A stretch of DNA of 64,000 bases from Gilvibacter sp. SZ-19 (lineage in GTDB: Bacteria > Bacteroidota > Bacteroidia > Flavobacteriales > Flavobacteriaceae). Positions within the stretch are counted from its first letter, which is position 1. Each line of letters starts with the position of its first letter. Both the position numbers and the translations under genes were made by a program. This document shows, in pieces, positions 44,950-54,530 of the stretch. Location of the stretch: contig NZ_CP019333.1 of NCBI RefSeq assembly GCF_002163875.1, forward strand, positions 1,432,864 through 1,496,863, in the 5' to 3' direction. The notes beneath the pieces were generated by a model, which had not been told where the DNA came from, made no database searches, and was given only the letters and a program-made list of their open reading frames with translations.

Positions 44950-46008
44950 ATGTTAAAAAACAAGGACGAATCGCGCACTCCATTATCTGAATTTGGAGAA
45001 TTTGGACTCATAGATCACTTGACCAAACATTTTGAAATTCAGCACAAAACCACCGTTAAAGGTATAGGCGATGATGCAGCTATAATTGCTGCGGATGAGC
45101 AGCTGGTGGTGACCACTGATCTGTTGGTAGAAGGTGTTCATTTTGATCTGAGCTATATGCCGCTCAAGCATTTGGGATACAAGGCGGTCATTGTGAACCT
45201 TTCCGATGTTTATGCCATGAATGCAGCTGCCAAGCAGATTACGGTATCTATTGCGGTATCTAATCGCTTCCCGGTTGAAGCACTTGAAGAACTTTACGCC
45301 GGAATAAAGACGGCTTGTGATATTTATAAGGTTGATCTGATTGGTGGAGATACGACCAGCTCGGTGACGGGACTGATCATTTCGGTGACAGCCATTGGTG
45401 CAGTGGCAAAGGATGAGGCTGTACTCCGCAGCGGAGCTAAAGAAAACGATCTCTTAGTAGTTACAGGTGATATTGGTGCGGCTTATATGGGCTTGCAAAT
45501 ATTGGAGCGAGAAAAAGAGGTTTTCAAGGTGAACCCCAACTCACAACCCGACTTGGAAAACTATACCTATTTATTGGAGCGACAACTAAAACCGGAAGCT
45601 CGCAAGGATATTCCTGCACTTCTTAAAGCCTTAGAAGTAAAACCCACGGCAATGATCGACGTGAGTGATGGCCTGTCGTCAGAGATCTTGCATTTGTGTA
45701 AGCAGAGCGAAGTTGGGTGTAATTTGTACGAAGATAAATTGCCACTAGATCCGCAGTTCATTTCGGTTTGCGAAGAATTTGAAGTAGACAGCACCACTAT
45801 GGCGCTAAACGGAGGAGAAGATTACGAATTGCTCTTTACCATTCCTACTTCGGATTTTGATAAGATAAAGGGTAACCCAAATTTGACCGTTATAGGACAT
45901 ATGACTCCGGCCACTGAAGGTATTCACTTAATTACAAGAGCAAACACCAAGATACCAATTGTAGCTCGAGGCTGGAACGCCTTTAATAAAGAATCCGATC
46001 AGGAATAG
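44950..46008 (+). CDS. thiL: Thiamine-monophosphate kinase
   Basis: Makes thiamine diphosphate from the monophosphate with ATP. AIR-synthase-like fold: FGLIDHL, GIGDDAAII, VTTDLLVEGVHFDL, LSDVYAMNA, IGGDTTSS, MIDVSDGLSSE and NGGEDYELLFT are all present. 352 aa. The last 10 bases overlap the convergent zinc-ribbon gene. Other thi genes are not nearby. Confidence 0.97.
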   Translation: MLKNKDESRTPLSEFGEFGLIDHLTKHFEIQHKTTVKGIGDDAAIIAADEQLVVTTDLLVEGVHFDLSYMPLKHLGYKAVIVNLSDVYAMNAAAKQITVSIAVSNRFPVEALEELYAGIKTACDIYKVDLIGGDTTSSVTGLIISVTAIGAVAKDEAVLRSGAKENDLLVVTGDIGAAYMGLQILEREKEVFKVNPNSQPDLENYTYLLERQLKPEARKDIPALLKALEVKPTAMIDVSDGLSSEILHLCKQSEVGCNLYEDKLPLDPQFISVCEEFEVDSTTMALNGGEDYELLFTIPTSDFDKIKGNPNLTVIGHMTPATEGIHLITRANTKIPIVARGWNAFNKESDQE

Positions 46009-46205
46009 ATCTCGTTCAAATAGGACTTAAACCTGTTGTTGGTCTGTTTCCAATATTCGGTTAGCGGAACCTTTTGTCCATAGCCGTCGTCTGTAAACTC
46101 CTTATGACAACGTTTACAACGGTATTCGTTGATTTGAAAGTGATGATTGGCGGTGAGTTCTAGTCTGTGGCCGGTAAGTTTACAGCGGAGGAATTTTGAA
46201 AACAT
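45999..46205 (-). CDS. Small Cys/His-rich protein, zinc-ribbon-like (copy 1)
   Basis: 68 aa with RCKLTGHRL (Cys8, His12) and YRCKRCHKEFT (CxxC), spacing suited to one zinc. No signal peptide. Similar in layout to phage-type DUF1660 proteins. Eight bases downstream of a related gene; overlaps thiL by 10 bases tail to tail. Function unknown. Confidence 0.8.
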   Translation of the reverse strand: MFSKFLRCKLTGHRLELTANHHFQINEYRCKRCHKEFTDDGYGQKVPLTEYWKQTNNRFKSYLNEIYS

Positions 46206-46212
46206 AAGTAGG

Positions 46213-46479
46213 TTAATGGGTTACGTTGGGTAATCGGTATTTGGCGCGTCTGATAAAAAAATCGCGCAAGCACTCGTTGATCTCTCGAGTCTTATTAGTT
46301 AGTCTTTCCAGTTTTCCCTGGGAATTGGTTGTAAATTCTTCTTTACAATGGGTACAGCAATACTCGCTAACGGAATCGGTTACCTTTTGTTTTACGACAA
46401 AATGGTGACCAAACGTTTTGCAACGTAGCCGTCCAAGGGCGGTAGTTTTGATGGTAGTTGCATTCATAGTGTTTAGCAT
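46213..46479 (-). CDS. Small Cys/His-rich protein, zinc-ribbon-like (copy 2)
   Basis: 88 aa (84 if the second ATG at 46467 is used). LRCKTFGHHF and YCCTHCKEEFTTN mirror copy 1, so the two arose by duplication; the C-terminal basic extension (LRDFFIRRAKYRLP) differs. Transcribed toward copy 1, probably as one unit. Could be a nucleic-acid or protein-interaction adaptor; unproven. Confidence 0.8.
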   Translation of the reverse strand: MLNTMNATTIKTTALGRLRCKTFGHHFVVKQKVTDSVSEYCCTHCKEEFTTNSQGKLERLTNKTREINECLRDFFIRRAKYRLPNVTH

Positions 46480-46548
46480 TGGGGATAGGAAATATAGGAA
46501 TTAATGCAAAAAACACGATAAAAAGCATAAAAAAATCGATGAAATGCA

Positions 46549-47319
46549 CTATAAAATGAATTTTGTTAAGAAAATTAGCACTTTATCGATGTTTTCAAAG
46601 GGACTCATATGTCCGGTTTCAAGTATTTCAGTCTGATTTTTATTAGCCTTTGCGGCCGATATAAGTTCGTTTACATCGACCAAAGGATCTTCTTGACCAA
46701 CAAGGAGATAGCCATTTTTACCAAGGTTTTGAAACAAAAGACCGTGATCTTCTCTGTGTATCATGGCCTGAGTAGCAGCAATAATGGCCTCAGACGACAT
46801 GGTGCAAGCCTTATTAATAAGGTCTTCTATTATTGGTTTTAGCTTTTGTTGTGCTTTTGGCGGGAACAAACTAGGGACTACGGTTTTGACAAATAGCTGC
46901 GGATCTTGGCGAATCACCTCAATGGCTTGTCTGCGTTTTTCTTTACGCTCCTGCGAATCTGCTTTCCAAGTACTGTTGAGCAATCCGAGTCGTAAAACCC
47001 TATCCGGTTGCATTTTCGCCATACTTAAGGCTACATATCCTCCCATGGAATGGCCTATGAGTTTAAAAGTTTTTACACCTATTGCGTCCAATACTTGAAA
47101 TACATCCGCAGTAAAAGACTCCATTCGAGACTCCAGGCTCAATCGACTTTTACCATGTCCCGGAAGATCAATGCAGATCACTCTAGATGATTTTGCTAAG
47201 GAGGTGACAAACTTATCCCACATGCTGTGGTCTTCTAAAAAACCGTGTAAAAGCACCACTACTTCTCCTTGACCTTGGTCCGTATAAAAAAGCAGTTCTG
47301 AATTTTGGGGCTTGGTCAT
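46549..47319 (-). CDS. Alpha/beta-fold hydrolase
   Basis: 256 aa, no signal peptide. Oxyanion motif HGFLEDHSMWD, nucleophile elbow GHSMGG with Ser91, acid loop GQEDPLVD and His in ETGHMSPFE form a complete triad. Sequence style (LPGHGKS, cap domain with DPQLFVKTVVPSLFPP) resembles MenH/BioH-like esterases, but the substrate cannot be assigned. Diverges from brnQ across 31 bases. Confidence 0.92.
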   Translation of the reverse strand: MTKPQNSELLFYTDQGQGEVVVLLHGFLEDHSMWDKFVTSLAKSSRVICIDLPGHGKSRLSLESRMESFTADVFQVLDAIGVKTFKLIGHSMGGYVALSMAKMQPDRVLRLGLLNSTWKADSQERKEKRRQAIEVIRQDPQLFVKTVVPSLFPPKAQQKLKPIIEDLINKACTMSSEAIIAATQAMIHREDHGLLFQNLGKNGYLLVGQEDPLVDVNELISAAKANKNQTEILETGHMSPFENIDKVLIFLTKFIL

Positions 47320-47350
47320 AATGTGTATCTTGGGATGCGCTAGCTAAACG

Positions 47351-48643
47351 ATGAGCAAATCTAAAGAATTACTGCTTACGGCCTTTGCCCTTTTTGCCCT
47401 CTTTTTTGGAGCAGGCAACTTATTATTACCTCCGCTTTTGGGGTACAAGGCAGCTGGTGATTGGCCTATTGTTGTCCTAGGCTTTGCCATTACCGCCGTA
47501 CTAATTCCTATTATAGGTATATACGCCCATGCCAAGTTGCAAGGCACTATGTATGATTTTGGCAAAAAGGTCTCGCCACTTTTCAGTGTTATCTTTTGTA
47601 TAGTGGTTTACGCCATCTCTATTGCAATTCCTGCACCTAGAACTGCGGCCGCAACGCATGAGATTGCCGTATACCCGCTTTTTGAAACTCCTTCTTGGCT
47701 TACCAGTGCTATTTATTTTGCCCTGGTTCTGGTCTTTGTGCTGAACCGAAGTAAGATCATGAGTATTATCGGTAAGTATCTCACGCCACTCATTGTGATT
47801 ATGCTTTTGGCAGTGATCGGAATAGGGATGTTTGCCAGTGAAGCAATAGTGCATGAGGCCACAGACCTTTCCCCTCTAACTACAGGAGTGCTGGAAGGCT
47901 ATCAGACTTTTGATGCCATCGGAGCCGCAGTGGTGGGAGCGGTAATTATCATCTCTTTGAATCTTAGAGGACATACCAATTACGAATTTAAAAAGCAGCT
48001 CATTTGGAAAGCTGGGCTAATTGCGGGATTAGGCTTGTTGGTCATGTATGCCGGATTGGTTGCTGCCGGAGCTTATTATGGCAATGACATCTTAGGTGCC
48101 GATGCAATGAGCAGCACTATGCAACGGGCAACCCTTTTAAGAGGTATCATACAGGGAACTTTAGGGGCTCAGGCCAATACGCTTTTGAGCCTGCTTTTAG
48201 CTTTGGCCTGTTTTACCACCGCAGTAGGGATCATTGCCGGCGCGGCAGATTACTTTAAAGGGGTCTTTAATGAGTCCACCCGAGTTTACAAACTCACTGC
48301 TGTAATTGGCTGTGTGCTTGGGGTGGTCATTGGACAGTTAGACTTCCACTCTATAATAGTGGTGGCCATACCTGTACTTGCTTTTATTTATCCGCTTACC
48401 ATAGTTTTGATTGTGCTCAATGCCTTGCCCGATCGCTATGGCTCTGCGAAAGTATTCAAGGCAGTTGCTTTAGTGACCTTCTTGTTCAGTATGCCAGATG
48501 TGATTTCCGGTATTTGGGGGGCAGAAGCCCTTGGCAATTCTTTGGCTTGGATTCCTCTTTCACAATTCAGTTTGGGTTGGGTCTTACCCGCTTTGTTAAC
48601 CTTTGTTTTTGCCAATTTTTTGTTTCCACGAGCTGCGGATTGA
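47351..48643 (+). CDS. brnQ: Branched-chain amino acid transporter BrnQ
   Basis: 430 aa with about 12 hydrophobic helices. The N-terminal signature ALFALFFGAGNLLLPPLLG, then IPAPRTAAATHEIAV, YQTFDAIGAAVVGAVII and GIIAGAADYFKG identify the LIVCS family, which brings in Leu, Ile and Val with Na+ or H+. Monocistronic. Confidence 0.95.
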   Translation: MSKSKELLLTAFALFALFFGAGNLLLPPLLGYKAAGDWPIVVLGFAITAVLIPIIGIYAHAKLQGTMYDFGKKVSPLFSVIFCIVVYAISIAIPAPRTAAATHEIAVYPLFETPSWLTSAIYFALVLVFVLNRSKIMSIIGKYLTPLIVIMLLAVIGIGMFASEAIVHEATDLSPLTTGVLEGYQTFDAIGAAVVGAVIIISLNLRGHTNYEFKKQLIWKAGLIAGLGLLVMYAGLVAAGAYYGNDILGADAMSSTMQRATLLRGIIQGTLGAQANTLLSLLLALACFTTAVGIIAGAADYFKGVFNESTRVYKLTAVIGCVLGVVIGQLDFHSIIVVAIPVLAFIYPLTIVLIVLNALPDRYGSAKVFKAVALVTFLFSMPDVISGIWGAEALGNSLAWIPLSQFSLGWVLPALLTFVFANFLFPRAAD

Positions 48644-48874
48644 CGTCTATCTGCCGAAATCAATACTTTCTTAACATTTTGGTGATTTTTCGAAATCGTT
48701 GTAGTAGTTAATCTGCTTAAAATCAGCAGTTAAAAAGAAGAATAAAAGCTGCGGATATCACAATTAAGCGCCTGTAAAATTTGAAATTTTTTTCTCAGAC
48801 CGACTTAAAATTGGGAATCTGATAATTCTTGTGAATTCCCCTTTGATTTGATTTGCAAGCTAATTGTCCTTGGC
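48644..48874. other. AT-rich intergenic stretch, no gene seen
   Basis: Between brnQ and the CBM48 gene; contains only short imperfect hairpins (for example CTGCT/AGCAG near 48714-48739) and poly-A/T tracts. No ORF of note and no clear brnQ terminator. Confidence 0.5.
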
Positions 48875-48882
48875 TACATTTA
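48853..48882 (+). promoter_or_regulatory. Promoter of the CBM48 gene
   Basis: TTG at 48853-48855, a 19-base spacer, and TACATTTA (48875-48882), one mismatch from the -7 consensus. The ATG follows at 48906, which excludes the upstream in-frame TTG at 48864 as a start. Confidence 0.5.
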
Positions 48883-48905
48883 CCCCGTTAGCAAAAACAC
48901 CCATT

Positions 48906-49202
48906 ATGGCTATTACAAAGCAATTTTTAAAATCAAAGCCGGTATGTAAAGTGACCTTTACTGTACCAGCAGAAGAGGCCAACGAAGTAAAAGTAGTTGG
49001 TTCCTTCAACGAGTGGAATCAAGAAGCCACTCCGCTAAAGAAACTAAAGAACGGAACCTTTAAAGGAACTGTGAATCTAGATAAAGGTGCCTCTTATGAG
49101 TTTCGTTATTGGATCGATGGCGCTTACGCCAACGACGAACAAGCCGATGCATACCAGTGGAACGACTTTGCAGGTGCAGACAACTGTGTCTTGAACCTCT
49201 AA
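48906..49202 (+). CDS. Isoamylase-N/CBM48-like glycogen-binding domain protein
   Basis: 98 aa made of one early-set Ig-like domain: CKVTFTVPAEEANEVKVVGS, FNEWNQEATPLKK, GASYEFRYWIDGAYANDEQAD. This domain is found in glycogen-branching enzymes and AMPK beta subunits, and in small stand-alone Bacteroidota proteins. The aromatic residues expected for glucan contact (Trp in FNEW, YRYW-like) are present. No catalytic domain. Likely cytoplasmic; role unknown. Start set by promoter position. Confidence 0.88.
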   Translation: MAITKQFLKSKPVCKVTFTVPAEEANEVKVVGSFNEWNQEATPLKKLKNGTFKGTVNLDKGASYEFRYWIDGAYANDEQADAYQWNDFAGADNCVLNL

Positions 49203-49227
49203 GGTCTGGTAGTATTTAGTTCAGATG

Positions 49228-49257
49228 AGCCTCTCATTTTTTGAGAGGCTTTTTTTG
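49228..49257 (+). terminator. Terminator after the CBM48 gene
   Basis: AGCCTCTCA (49228-49236) pairs with TGAGAGGCT (49242-49250), followed by eight T. Confidence 0.88.
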
Positions 49258-49458
49258 TACCTTATTTTGAAGCTATTTAACCCATTCAATACTGGTTAAA
49301 AAATTACCCTTTCCGCACCTGTTCTTTGCCTTTTTATTGGTTCGTAGCGCTGCTATGCACCGCAAAAAAGGCTTCAAACAGTCACAAAAATGGTTAATTT
49401 TCACTTCAGTTTGAATAGATTAAATAACTTCTATTCTCTCAGCTAAAAATTTAAGGTC

Positions 49459-49920
49459 ATGAAGAAACTACTCTTCTTATTTGCATTTTGTCTTACTACA
49501 ATATCATTTGCACAGGATTATAAGAAAGATCTCGATGATGTTATCGCAGCTTCAGAAGGTTATATTGATATCTTTTACAAAGGTGACACAGCCTTGGCTT
49601 ACACCTATATAGATAAAAGTCTTCGCAAAGTTGGTTGGCGTTTTAATGAAGAAAAGAAAGCTTATTCCGGTAACAGAGAATTGCCTTTTGAGGCCGTGAT
49701 AGATCTTTCTAAACGATTAAAAGAAAGGCCTATTCCCAAAGATGCTCAAGCGATTCGAGAGGTTGAGGTTCTAGAGGTCAACGATAAGATCGCGATAACA
49801 AAGGTTACGGCTTCTTGGGGTATTGACTATCTGAATCTGGTTAAAAAGGACGGAGCCTGGAAGATCATCAATATTGTTTGGCAGTCGGCTCCACAATGGA
49901 CCTATAGGCCAGAGGATTAA
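49459..49920 (+). CDS. Secreted NTF2-like (lumazine-binding-like) protein
   Basis: 153 aa with signal peptide to SFAQD. The cone-shaped NTF2-like pattern is visible: helices with GYIDIFYKGDTALAYTYIDKS and strands ending LVKKDGAWKIINIVWQ. Similar Bacteroidota proteins are annotated as putative lumazine-binding, a label without biochemical proof. Stands alone; 256 bases upstream and 255 downstream hold no gene. Confidence 0.82.
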   Translation: MKKLLFLFAFCLTTISFAQDYKKDLDDVIAASEGYIDIFYKGDTALAYTYIDKSLRKVGWRFNEEKKAYSGNRELPFEAVIDLSKRLKERPIPKDAQAIREVEVLEVNDKIAITKVTASWGIDYLNLVKKDGAWKIINIVWQSAPQWTYRPED

Positions 49921-50175
49921 CTGGAGTCGTCGCTGACAGCTTTGAGATAGAAAAAGTTGAGCAAAATTTGCGCAGATTTATGAATCTGAGTTGCTGACTG
50001 TTTGAAAAACCTCAAACAATTGGTAATTTATTGTGGGGAGGGGTTTGGGCCCCTAAGGACAAAATCCACTTTTTATTTCAATTACGATTATTGAAAGAAC
50101 TGGGAAGTTCACCTCATATCTAGTGGCAAAATAATTGCTAATCTACCTCACAAAAGAGATGAGCATAAAAATAAA
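49921..50175. other. 255-base gap with small hairpins
   Basis: GTTTGA-AAAACC-TCAAAC (near 50000-50020) and AGGGG-TTTGGG-CCCCT (near 50038-50055) are perfect short hairpins but lack T tracts. I see no ORF or promoter box that I would defend. Confidence 0.4.
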
Positions 50176-51468
50176 TCAAGAATTCATAAGCTCCTCGATC
50201 TCCTCAACCTCAATAGGAATATTGCCCATCAGATTATGCGGTGCCCCCTTTTCTTGAACTACCACATCATCTTCTAAACGCACGCCGAAACCTTCTTCCG
50301 GAATGTAGATTCCAGGCTCAACGGTAAAGACCATATTGGCGGTCATGGGCTCCCAAAGAATACCATAATCATGCGTATCAAGACCAATATGGTGCGAAGT
50401 TCCGTGCATGAAGTATTTCTTGTAAGCCGGCCAATCTGGGTTCTCGTTCTGCACATCAGCTTTGTCGATTAGACCTAAGCCTAAAAGCTCCGAAGTCATA
50501 AGTTTGCCAACCTCTACATGATATTCCTTCCAGAGTGTGCCAGGTACCAGCATGGCTGTGGCTTCGTCCTTTACACGATTAACTGCATTGTAGACTGCTT
50601 TTTGGCGGTCTGTAAAACGACCATTTACTGGGATGGTTCTAGTCATATCACTGCTGTAGTTGGCGTATTCTGCGCCTACATCCATTAAGATAAGATCACC
50701 ATCCTTACACTGCTGATTGTTCTCTATATAGTGCAATACATTGGCGTTGTTCCCGCTAGCAATGATAGGTGTGTAAGCAAATCCTTTAGATCTGTTTCTG
50801 AGGAATTCGTGCATGTATTCTGCTTCGATCTCATACTCCCAAACTCCTGGTTTTACAAAATCCAAAACACGACGAAATCCTTTTTCTGTGATGTTACAAG
50901 CTGTTTGCATCAAGTCCAATTCGATCTGATGTTTTACCGAGCGCAAGCGCTGCAAAATTGGGTTTGCTTTGGCCCAGGTATGTGCTGGGAACTGCGCCTT
51001 GGTCTTGGCGATAAAACGATCCTCACGGGTTTGGGTCTCAACGGCCTGACGGTAGTGTTCGTTCGTATTGAAATAGATACATTCCGCCTGAGTCATAAGT
51101 TCAAAGAAGATCTTGTCAAAGTCTTGCAGCCAATAAACCGTCTTGATCCCAGAGGTCTCGAAAGCTTTTTCCTTAGTGAGTTTTTCACCTTCCCAGACGG
51201 CAATGTGAGCGTTGGTCTCTCGTAAGAATAAAACCTCGCGGTGTTTTTCCTCTACAGCATCCGGAAACAACAAAAGAATACTTTCTTCCTGATCCACTCC
51301 GCTTAAAAACAAAATGTCTCTATGCTGATTAAAAGGCATAGTGCTATCTGCGCTTACAGGGTAAATGTCATTACTGTTAAAGACCGCAATACTCTTAGGC
51401 TTCATCGCTGCCATAAAGTTCTTGCGGTTGTGAATGTATAAGCTGTTGTCTATCGGATGGTATTTCAT
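50176..51468 (-). CDS. pepP: Xaa-Pro aminopeptidase (aminopeptidase P)
   Basis: 430 aa pita-bread metallopeptidase that removes N-terminal residues preceding proline. Metal ligands: Asp263 and Asp274 (LMDVGAEYANYSSDMTR), His359 (HGTSHHIGLDTHD), Glu384 (TVEPGIYI) and Glu399 (VRLEDDVVV), all present. N-terminal creatinase-like domain about 1-170 (FNQHRDILFLSG). No signal peptide, so cytoplasmic. Monocistronic; -7-like TACTTTTA on the minus strand at 51487-51494. Confidence 0.96.
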   Translation of the reverse strand: MKYHPIDNSLYIHNRKNFMAAMKPKSIAVFNSNDIYPVSADSTMPFNQHRDILFLSGVDQEESILLLFPDAVEEKHREVLFLRETNAHIAVWEGEKLTKEKAFETSGIKTVYWLQDFDKIFFELMTQAECIYFNTNEHYRQAVETQTREDRFIAKTKAQFPAHTWAKANPILQRLRSVKHQIELDLMQTACNITEKGFRRVLDFVKPGVWEYEIEAEYMHEFLRNRSKGFAYTPIIASGNNANVLHYIENNQQCKDGDLILMDVGAEYANYSSDMTRTIPVNGRFTDRQKAVYNAVNRVKDEATAMLVPGTLWKEYHVEVGKLMTSELLGLGLIDKADVQNENPDWPAYKKYFMHGTSHHIGLDTHDYGILWEPMTANMVFTVEPGIYIPEEGFGVRLEDDVVVQEKGAPHNLMGNIPIEVEEIEELMNS

Positions 51469-51617
51469 GATCTTCTAATTGAGCCCTAAAAGTAGCAAAA
51501 TCTAAGCGTTTAAAAGGCTTAAGCCTGATGTTAAACTTCATCTAAAATTTTTGTGCTGGGAGCCCGAAGTCGTAATTTAACGTTCTGAATTAGTTCATTA
51601 ACCAACCATTGATAAAA

Positions 51618-54461
51618 ATGCGACACTACCTTCTCGCGCTGGGAATGCTCAGTTTTAGTTTTCTAAACGCGCAAACCCCGGCCACTTCTGCTGCTCAAGT
51701 AGAAGCCGGTATCCAAGCCAAAGCGCAACTCACGGAAACTTCATTAGTTAAGAACCTGCCATTTACCAACATTGGCCCTACGGTCATGAGTGGTCGAGTA
51801 GTTGACTTAGCCGTTAATCCAAACGATCCTACCGAGTTTTACGTAGGCTACGCTAGCGGCGGTGTTTGGTACACCAACAACAATGGGATCTCATTCTCGC
51901 CAGTGCTAGATAACAGTCCTACGCAAAATGTCGGGGATATTGCAGTCGATTGGAAAAACGGTACCCTATGGGTGGGGACTGGAGAGGTCAATGCTTCCCG
52001 TTCTTCTTATGCGGGGATCGGTTTGCTGCGTTCTGACGATATGGGAAAGACCTGGACCAATATGGGTCTAAAAGATTCGCATCACATCAGCAGGATCTTG
52101 ATCAACCCAAACAACCCGGATGAAGTGGTTGTAGGTGTTGCAGGGCACTTGTATTCTACCAATGCCGAGCGCGGTGTATTCAAAACTGTGAACGGTGGTA
52201 AGACCTGGAACAAAGTACTTTTTGTGAACGATCAAACAGGGATAATAGACGTGGCTGTTGACCCGAACAACTTCAATAATATGTATGCCTCTGCCTGGGA
52301 TAAGGATCGCAAAGCTTGGAACTTTAGAGGTAGCGGAGCAGGCAGTGGAATTTATAAATCTACCGATGCCGGAAACACTTGGACCAAGGTCAGTGTTCCT
52401 AACAGTGGCTTTCCAACAGGAGAAGGAGTTGGTAGAATTGGACTTTCCGTTGTAGATGCCAATACCGTATATGCCATACACGATAATCAAGATCGCAGAC
52501 CAGATATGGGAGGTGGTCGTGGTAACGGTGGTTTGACAAAGAACGATTTTAAAGGTATGGCCAAGTCCGCCTTTTTAAGTTTGGAAGACAGCAAACTCAA
52601 TGCTTTTCTTAGAGAGAATCGCTTTCCGCAGCAATACCAAGCCAGTAACGTAAAACAAATGGTGCGTTCTGGTAGTTTGGAGCCAGAGGATCTTGCACTT
52701 TATTTGGAAGATGCCAACAGTCAGTTGTTTGACACTCCAGTAATTGGTGCAGAGGTTTACAAGAGCACCAACGGAGGAAAGACTTGGAAAAAGACGCACG
52801 AAGGCTATTTAGATGATCTTTATTACTCCTATGGATATTACTTCGGAATGATCCATGTAGATCCAAGCAATGCCGATAATATCTATGTTTACGGAGTTCC
52901 TATTTTGAACTCTAAAGACGGAGGTAAGACCTTTAAATTCATAGGTGGTGACAATGTGCATTCAGATCATCACGCACTTTGGATCAACCCTAAAAAACCT
53001 GGGCACCTAATTAACGGAAACGACGGCGGAGTGAACATCTCCTACGACGACGGGAAGACCTGGATGAAGAACAACAGTCCTTCTGTAGGGCAGTTCTACG
53101 CTATCCAAGTAGACAATGAAACGCCTTATAATGTCTATGGTGGTTTGCAAGATAACGGCGTTTGGAAAGGTTCGAGCACCAATACTGAATCTACGCGCTG
53201 GCAAGCGAGCGGTCAATACGGCTTTGAATCCATCATGGGTGGAGACGGGATGCAGATCCAGGTAGATAGCCGAAACAGTGATATCGTTTACACCGGATTC
53301 CAATTCGGAAACTACTTTAGACTCAACTTGGGCACAGGAGATCAGAAAAGACTCAGCATAAGACACAAATTGGGCGAGCGTCCGTATCGCTTCAATTGGC
53401 AGACACCGATCTTGTTGTCTCCTCACAACCAAGACATCTTGTATTTGGGTGGAAACAAATTGATGCGTTCTATGAACCAAGGAGACGATTTCGAAGCTAT
53501 TTCTGGCGATCTGACCACTGGAGGTAAAAAAGGAAATGTAGCTTATGGAACCTTGACGACTATAAGCGAATCGATCTTTCAGTTTGGAATGATCTATACC
53601 GGAAGTGACGACGGATTGATCCATTTGACCCGAGATGCAGGTGGATCTTGGACCAATGTGTCCTCTGGTTTACCGAATGATCTTTGGGTATCTCGTGTAG
53701 AGGCTTCCAAGCATAAGAAAGCACGTGTCTATGCAAGTTTGAACGGCTACCGTTGGGATGATTTTTCTCCTTATGTGTATGTAAGTGAAGATTTTGGAGC
53801 GACTTGGAAGAACATAAGCAGCAATTTGCCCGCCTCTCCGGTAAATGTGATCAAGGAAGATCCTAAGAATATGAATGTGTTGTATGTAGGAACAGATAAT
53901 GGGGCCTATGTTTCTGTGGATAGAGGTCAAAGCTGGCATCCGTTCAGCGAAGGATTGCCTAATGTAGCGGTGCACGATCTAATTGTTCATCCGGATGCTT
54001 CAGAACTCGTTTTGGGTACTCACGGCCGCTCTATTTATAAAGCCGATGTTTCTATGTTGCAAGCCATCAGTGCCGACGTGATGAATAGTGTGGTGATCAA
54101 AGGCCTGGACCCGATAAATCATTCCAGACGTTGGGGAGCTTCCTTTGGCAAGTGGTACGATGCCTTTGAACCTGAAGTTACTGTGGACTTTTACAGTCCT
54201 GCAGCAGGAAAGGCAACTGTTACCATAACCAATGCTGCCGGTGTAGAGGTACAGCGTATGCAAGTGCAGGCAGATAAAGGCTTCAACACTATGAATTACG
54301 ACCTGAGCATGAGCTCCAAGGCCCAGAAAGCCCTCAGCAAGGATAAATCCGCAGGAGTATATCCGGCTCAGAACGGAAAATACTACCTGCCAAAAGGAGA
54401 CTACACCATTACCATAAAGGCTGGTGGAAGTTCCGCCAGTTCGGCCTTAAGCCTGAAGTAG
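51618..54461 (+). CDS. Large secreted BNR/sortilin-like beta-propeller protein
   Basis: 947 aa. Start placed at ATG 51618 (an in-frame TTG nine bases earlier is less likely). Signal peptide to FLNAQ. Two propellers with many Asp-box motifs: SDDMGKTWTN, STDAGNTWTKV, DDGKTWMKN, SEDFGATWKN, SVDRGQSWHPF; VPS10/sortilin-like start NIGPTVMSGRVVDLAVNP. A C-terminal module (about 840-947, VTVDFYSPAAGKATVTITN) resembles an Fn3/Ig-like tail rather than the usual type IX sorting domain. Annotated elsewhere as glycosyl hydrolase-like, but no sialidase active site is visible; it may bind proteins or glycans. Confidence 0.9.
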   Translation: MRHYLLALGMLSFSFLNAQTPATSAAQVEAGIQAKAQLTETSLVKNLPFTNIGPTVMSGRVVDLAVNPNDPTEFYVGYASGGVWYTNNNGISFSPVLDNSPTQNVGDIAVDWKNGTLWVGTGEVNASRSSYAGIGLLRSDDMGKTWTNMGLKDSHHISRILINPNNPDEVVVGVAGHLYSTNAERGVFKTVNGGKTWNKVLFVNDQTGIIDVAVDPNNFNNMYASAWDKDRKAWNFRGSGAGSGIYKSTDAGNTWTKVSVPNSGFPTGEGVGRIGLSVVDANTVYAIHDNQDRRPDMGGGRGNGGLTKNDFKGMAKSAFLSLEDSKLNAFLRENRFPQQYQASNVKQMVRSGSLEPEDLALYLEDANSQLFDTPVIGAEVYKSTNGGKTWKKTHEGYLDDLYYSYGYYFGMIHVDPSNADNIYVYGVPILNSKDGGKTFKFIGGDNVHSDHHALWINPKKPGHLINGNDGGVNISYDDGKTWMKNNSPSVGQFYAIQVDNETPYNVYGGLQDNGVWKGSSTNTESTRWQASGQYGFESIMGGDGMQIQVDSRNSDIVYTGFQFGNYFRLNLGTGDQKRLSIRHKLGERPYRFNWQTPILLSPHNQDILYLGGNKLMRSMNQGDDFEAISGDLTTGGKKGNVAYGTLTTISESIFQFGMIYTGSDDGLIHLTRDAGGSWTNVSSGLPNDLWVSRVEASKHKKARVYASLNGYRWDDFSPYVYVSEDFGATWKNISSNLPASPVNVIKEDPKNMNVLYVGTDNGAYVSVDRGQSWHPFSEGLPNVAVHDLIVHPDASELVLGTHGRSIYKADVSMLQAISADVMNSVVIKGLDPINHSRRWGASFGKWYDAFEPEVTVDFYSPAAGKATVTITNAAGVEVQRMQVQADKGFNTMNYDLSMSSKAQKALSKDKSAGVYPAQNGKYYLPKGDYTITIKAGGSSASSALSLK

Positions 54462-54488
54462 ATAGCGTATTTAAAATAAATCTAAATA

Positions 54489-54530
54489 ACAAGGGAATCA
54501 AACTTTAATTCTTGGGTTTGATTCCCTTGT
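54489..54530. repeat. 15-bp perfect inverted repeat in the sdh promoter
   Basis: ACAAGGGAATCAAAC (54489-54503) is the exact reverse complement of GTTTGATTCCCTTGT (54516-54530); the loop is 12 bases. The -33 TTG lies in the loop and the right arm fills the promoter spacer. No T tract follows. It may be the terminator of the BNR gene, an operator for sdhCAB, or both. Confidence 0.85.

Noticed and set aside
53007-53624. 205-codon ORF on the minus strand opposite the BNR gene
   Set aside because: Lies inside a clear Asp-box propeller gene; no signal, domain or own promoter.
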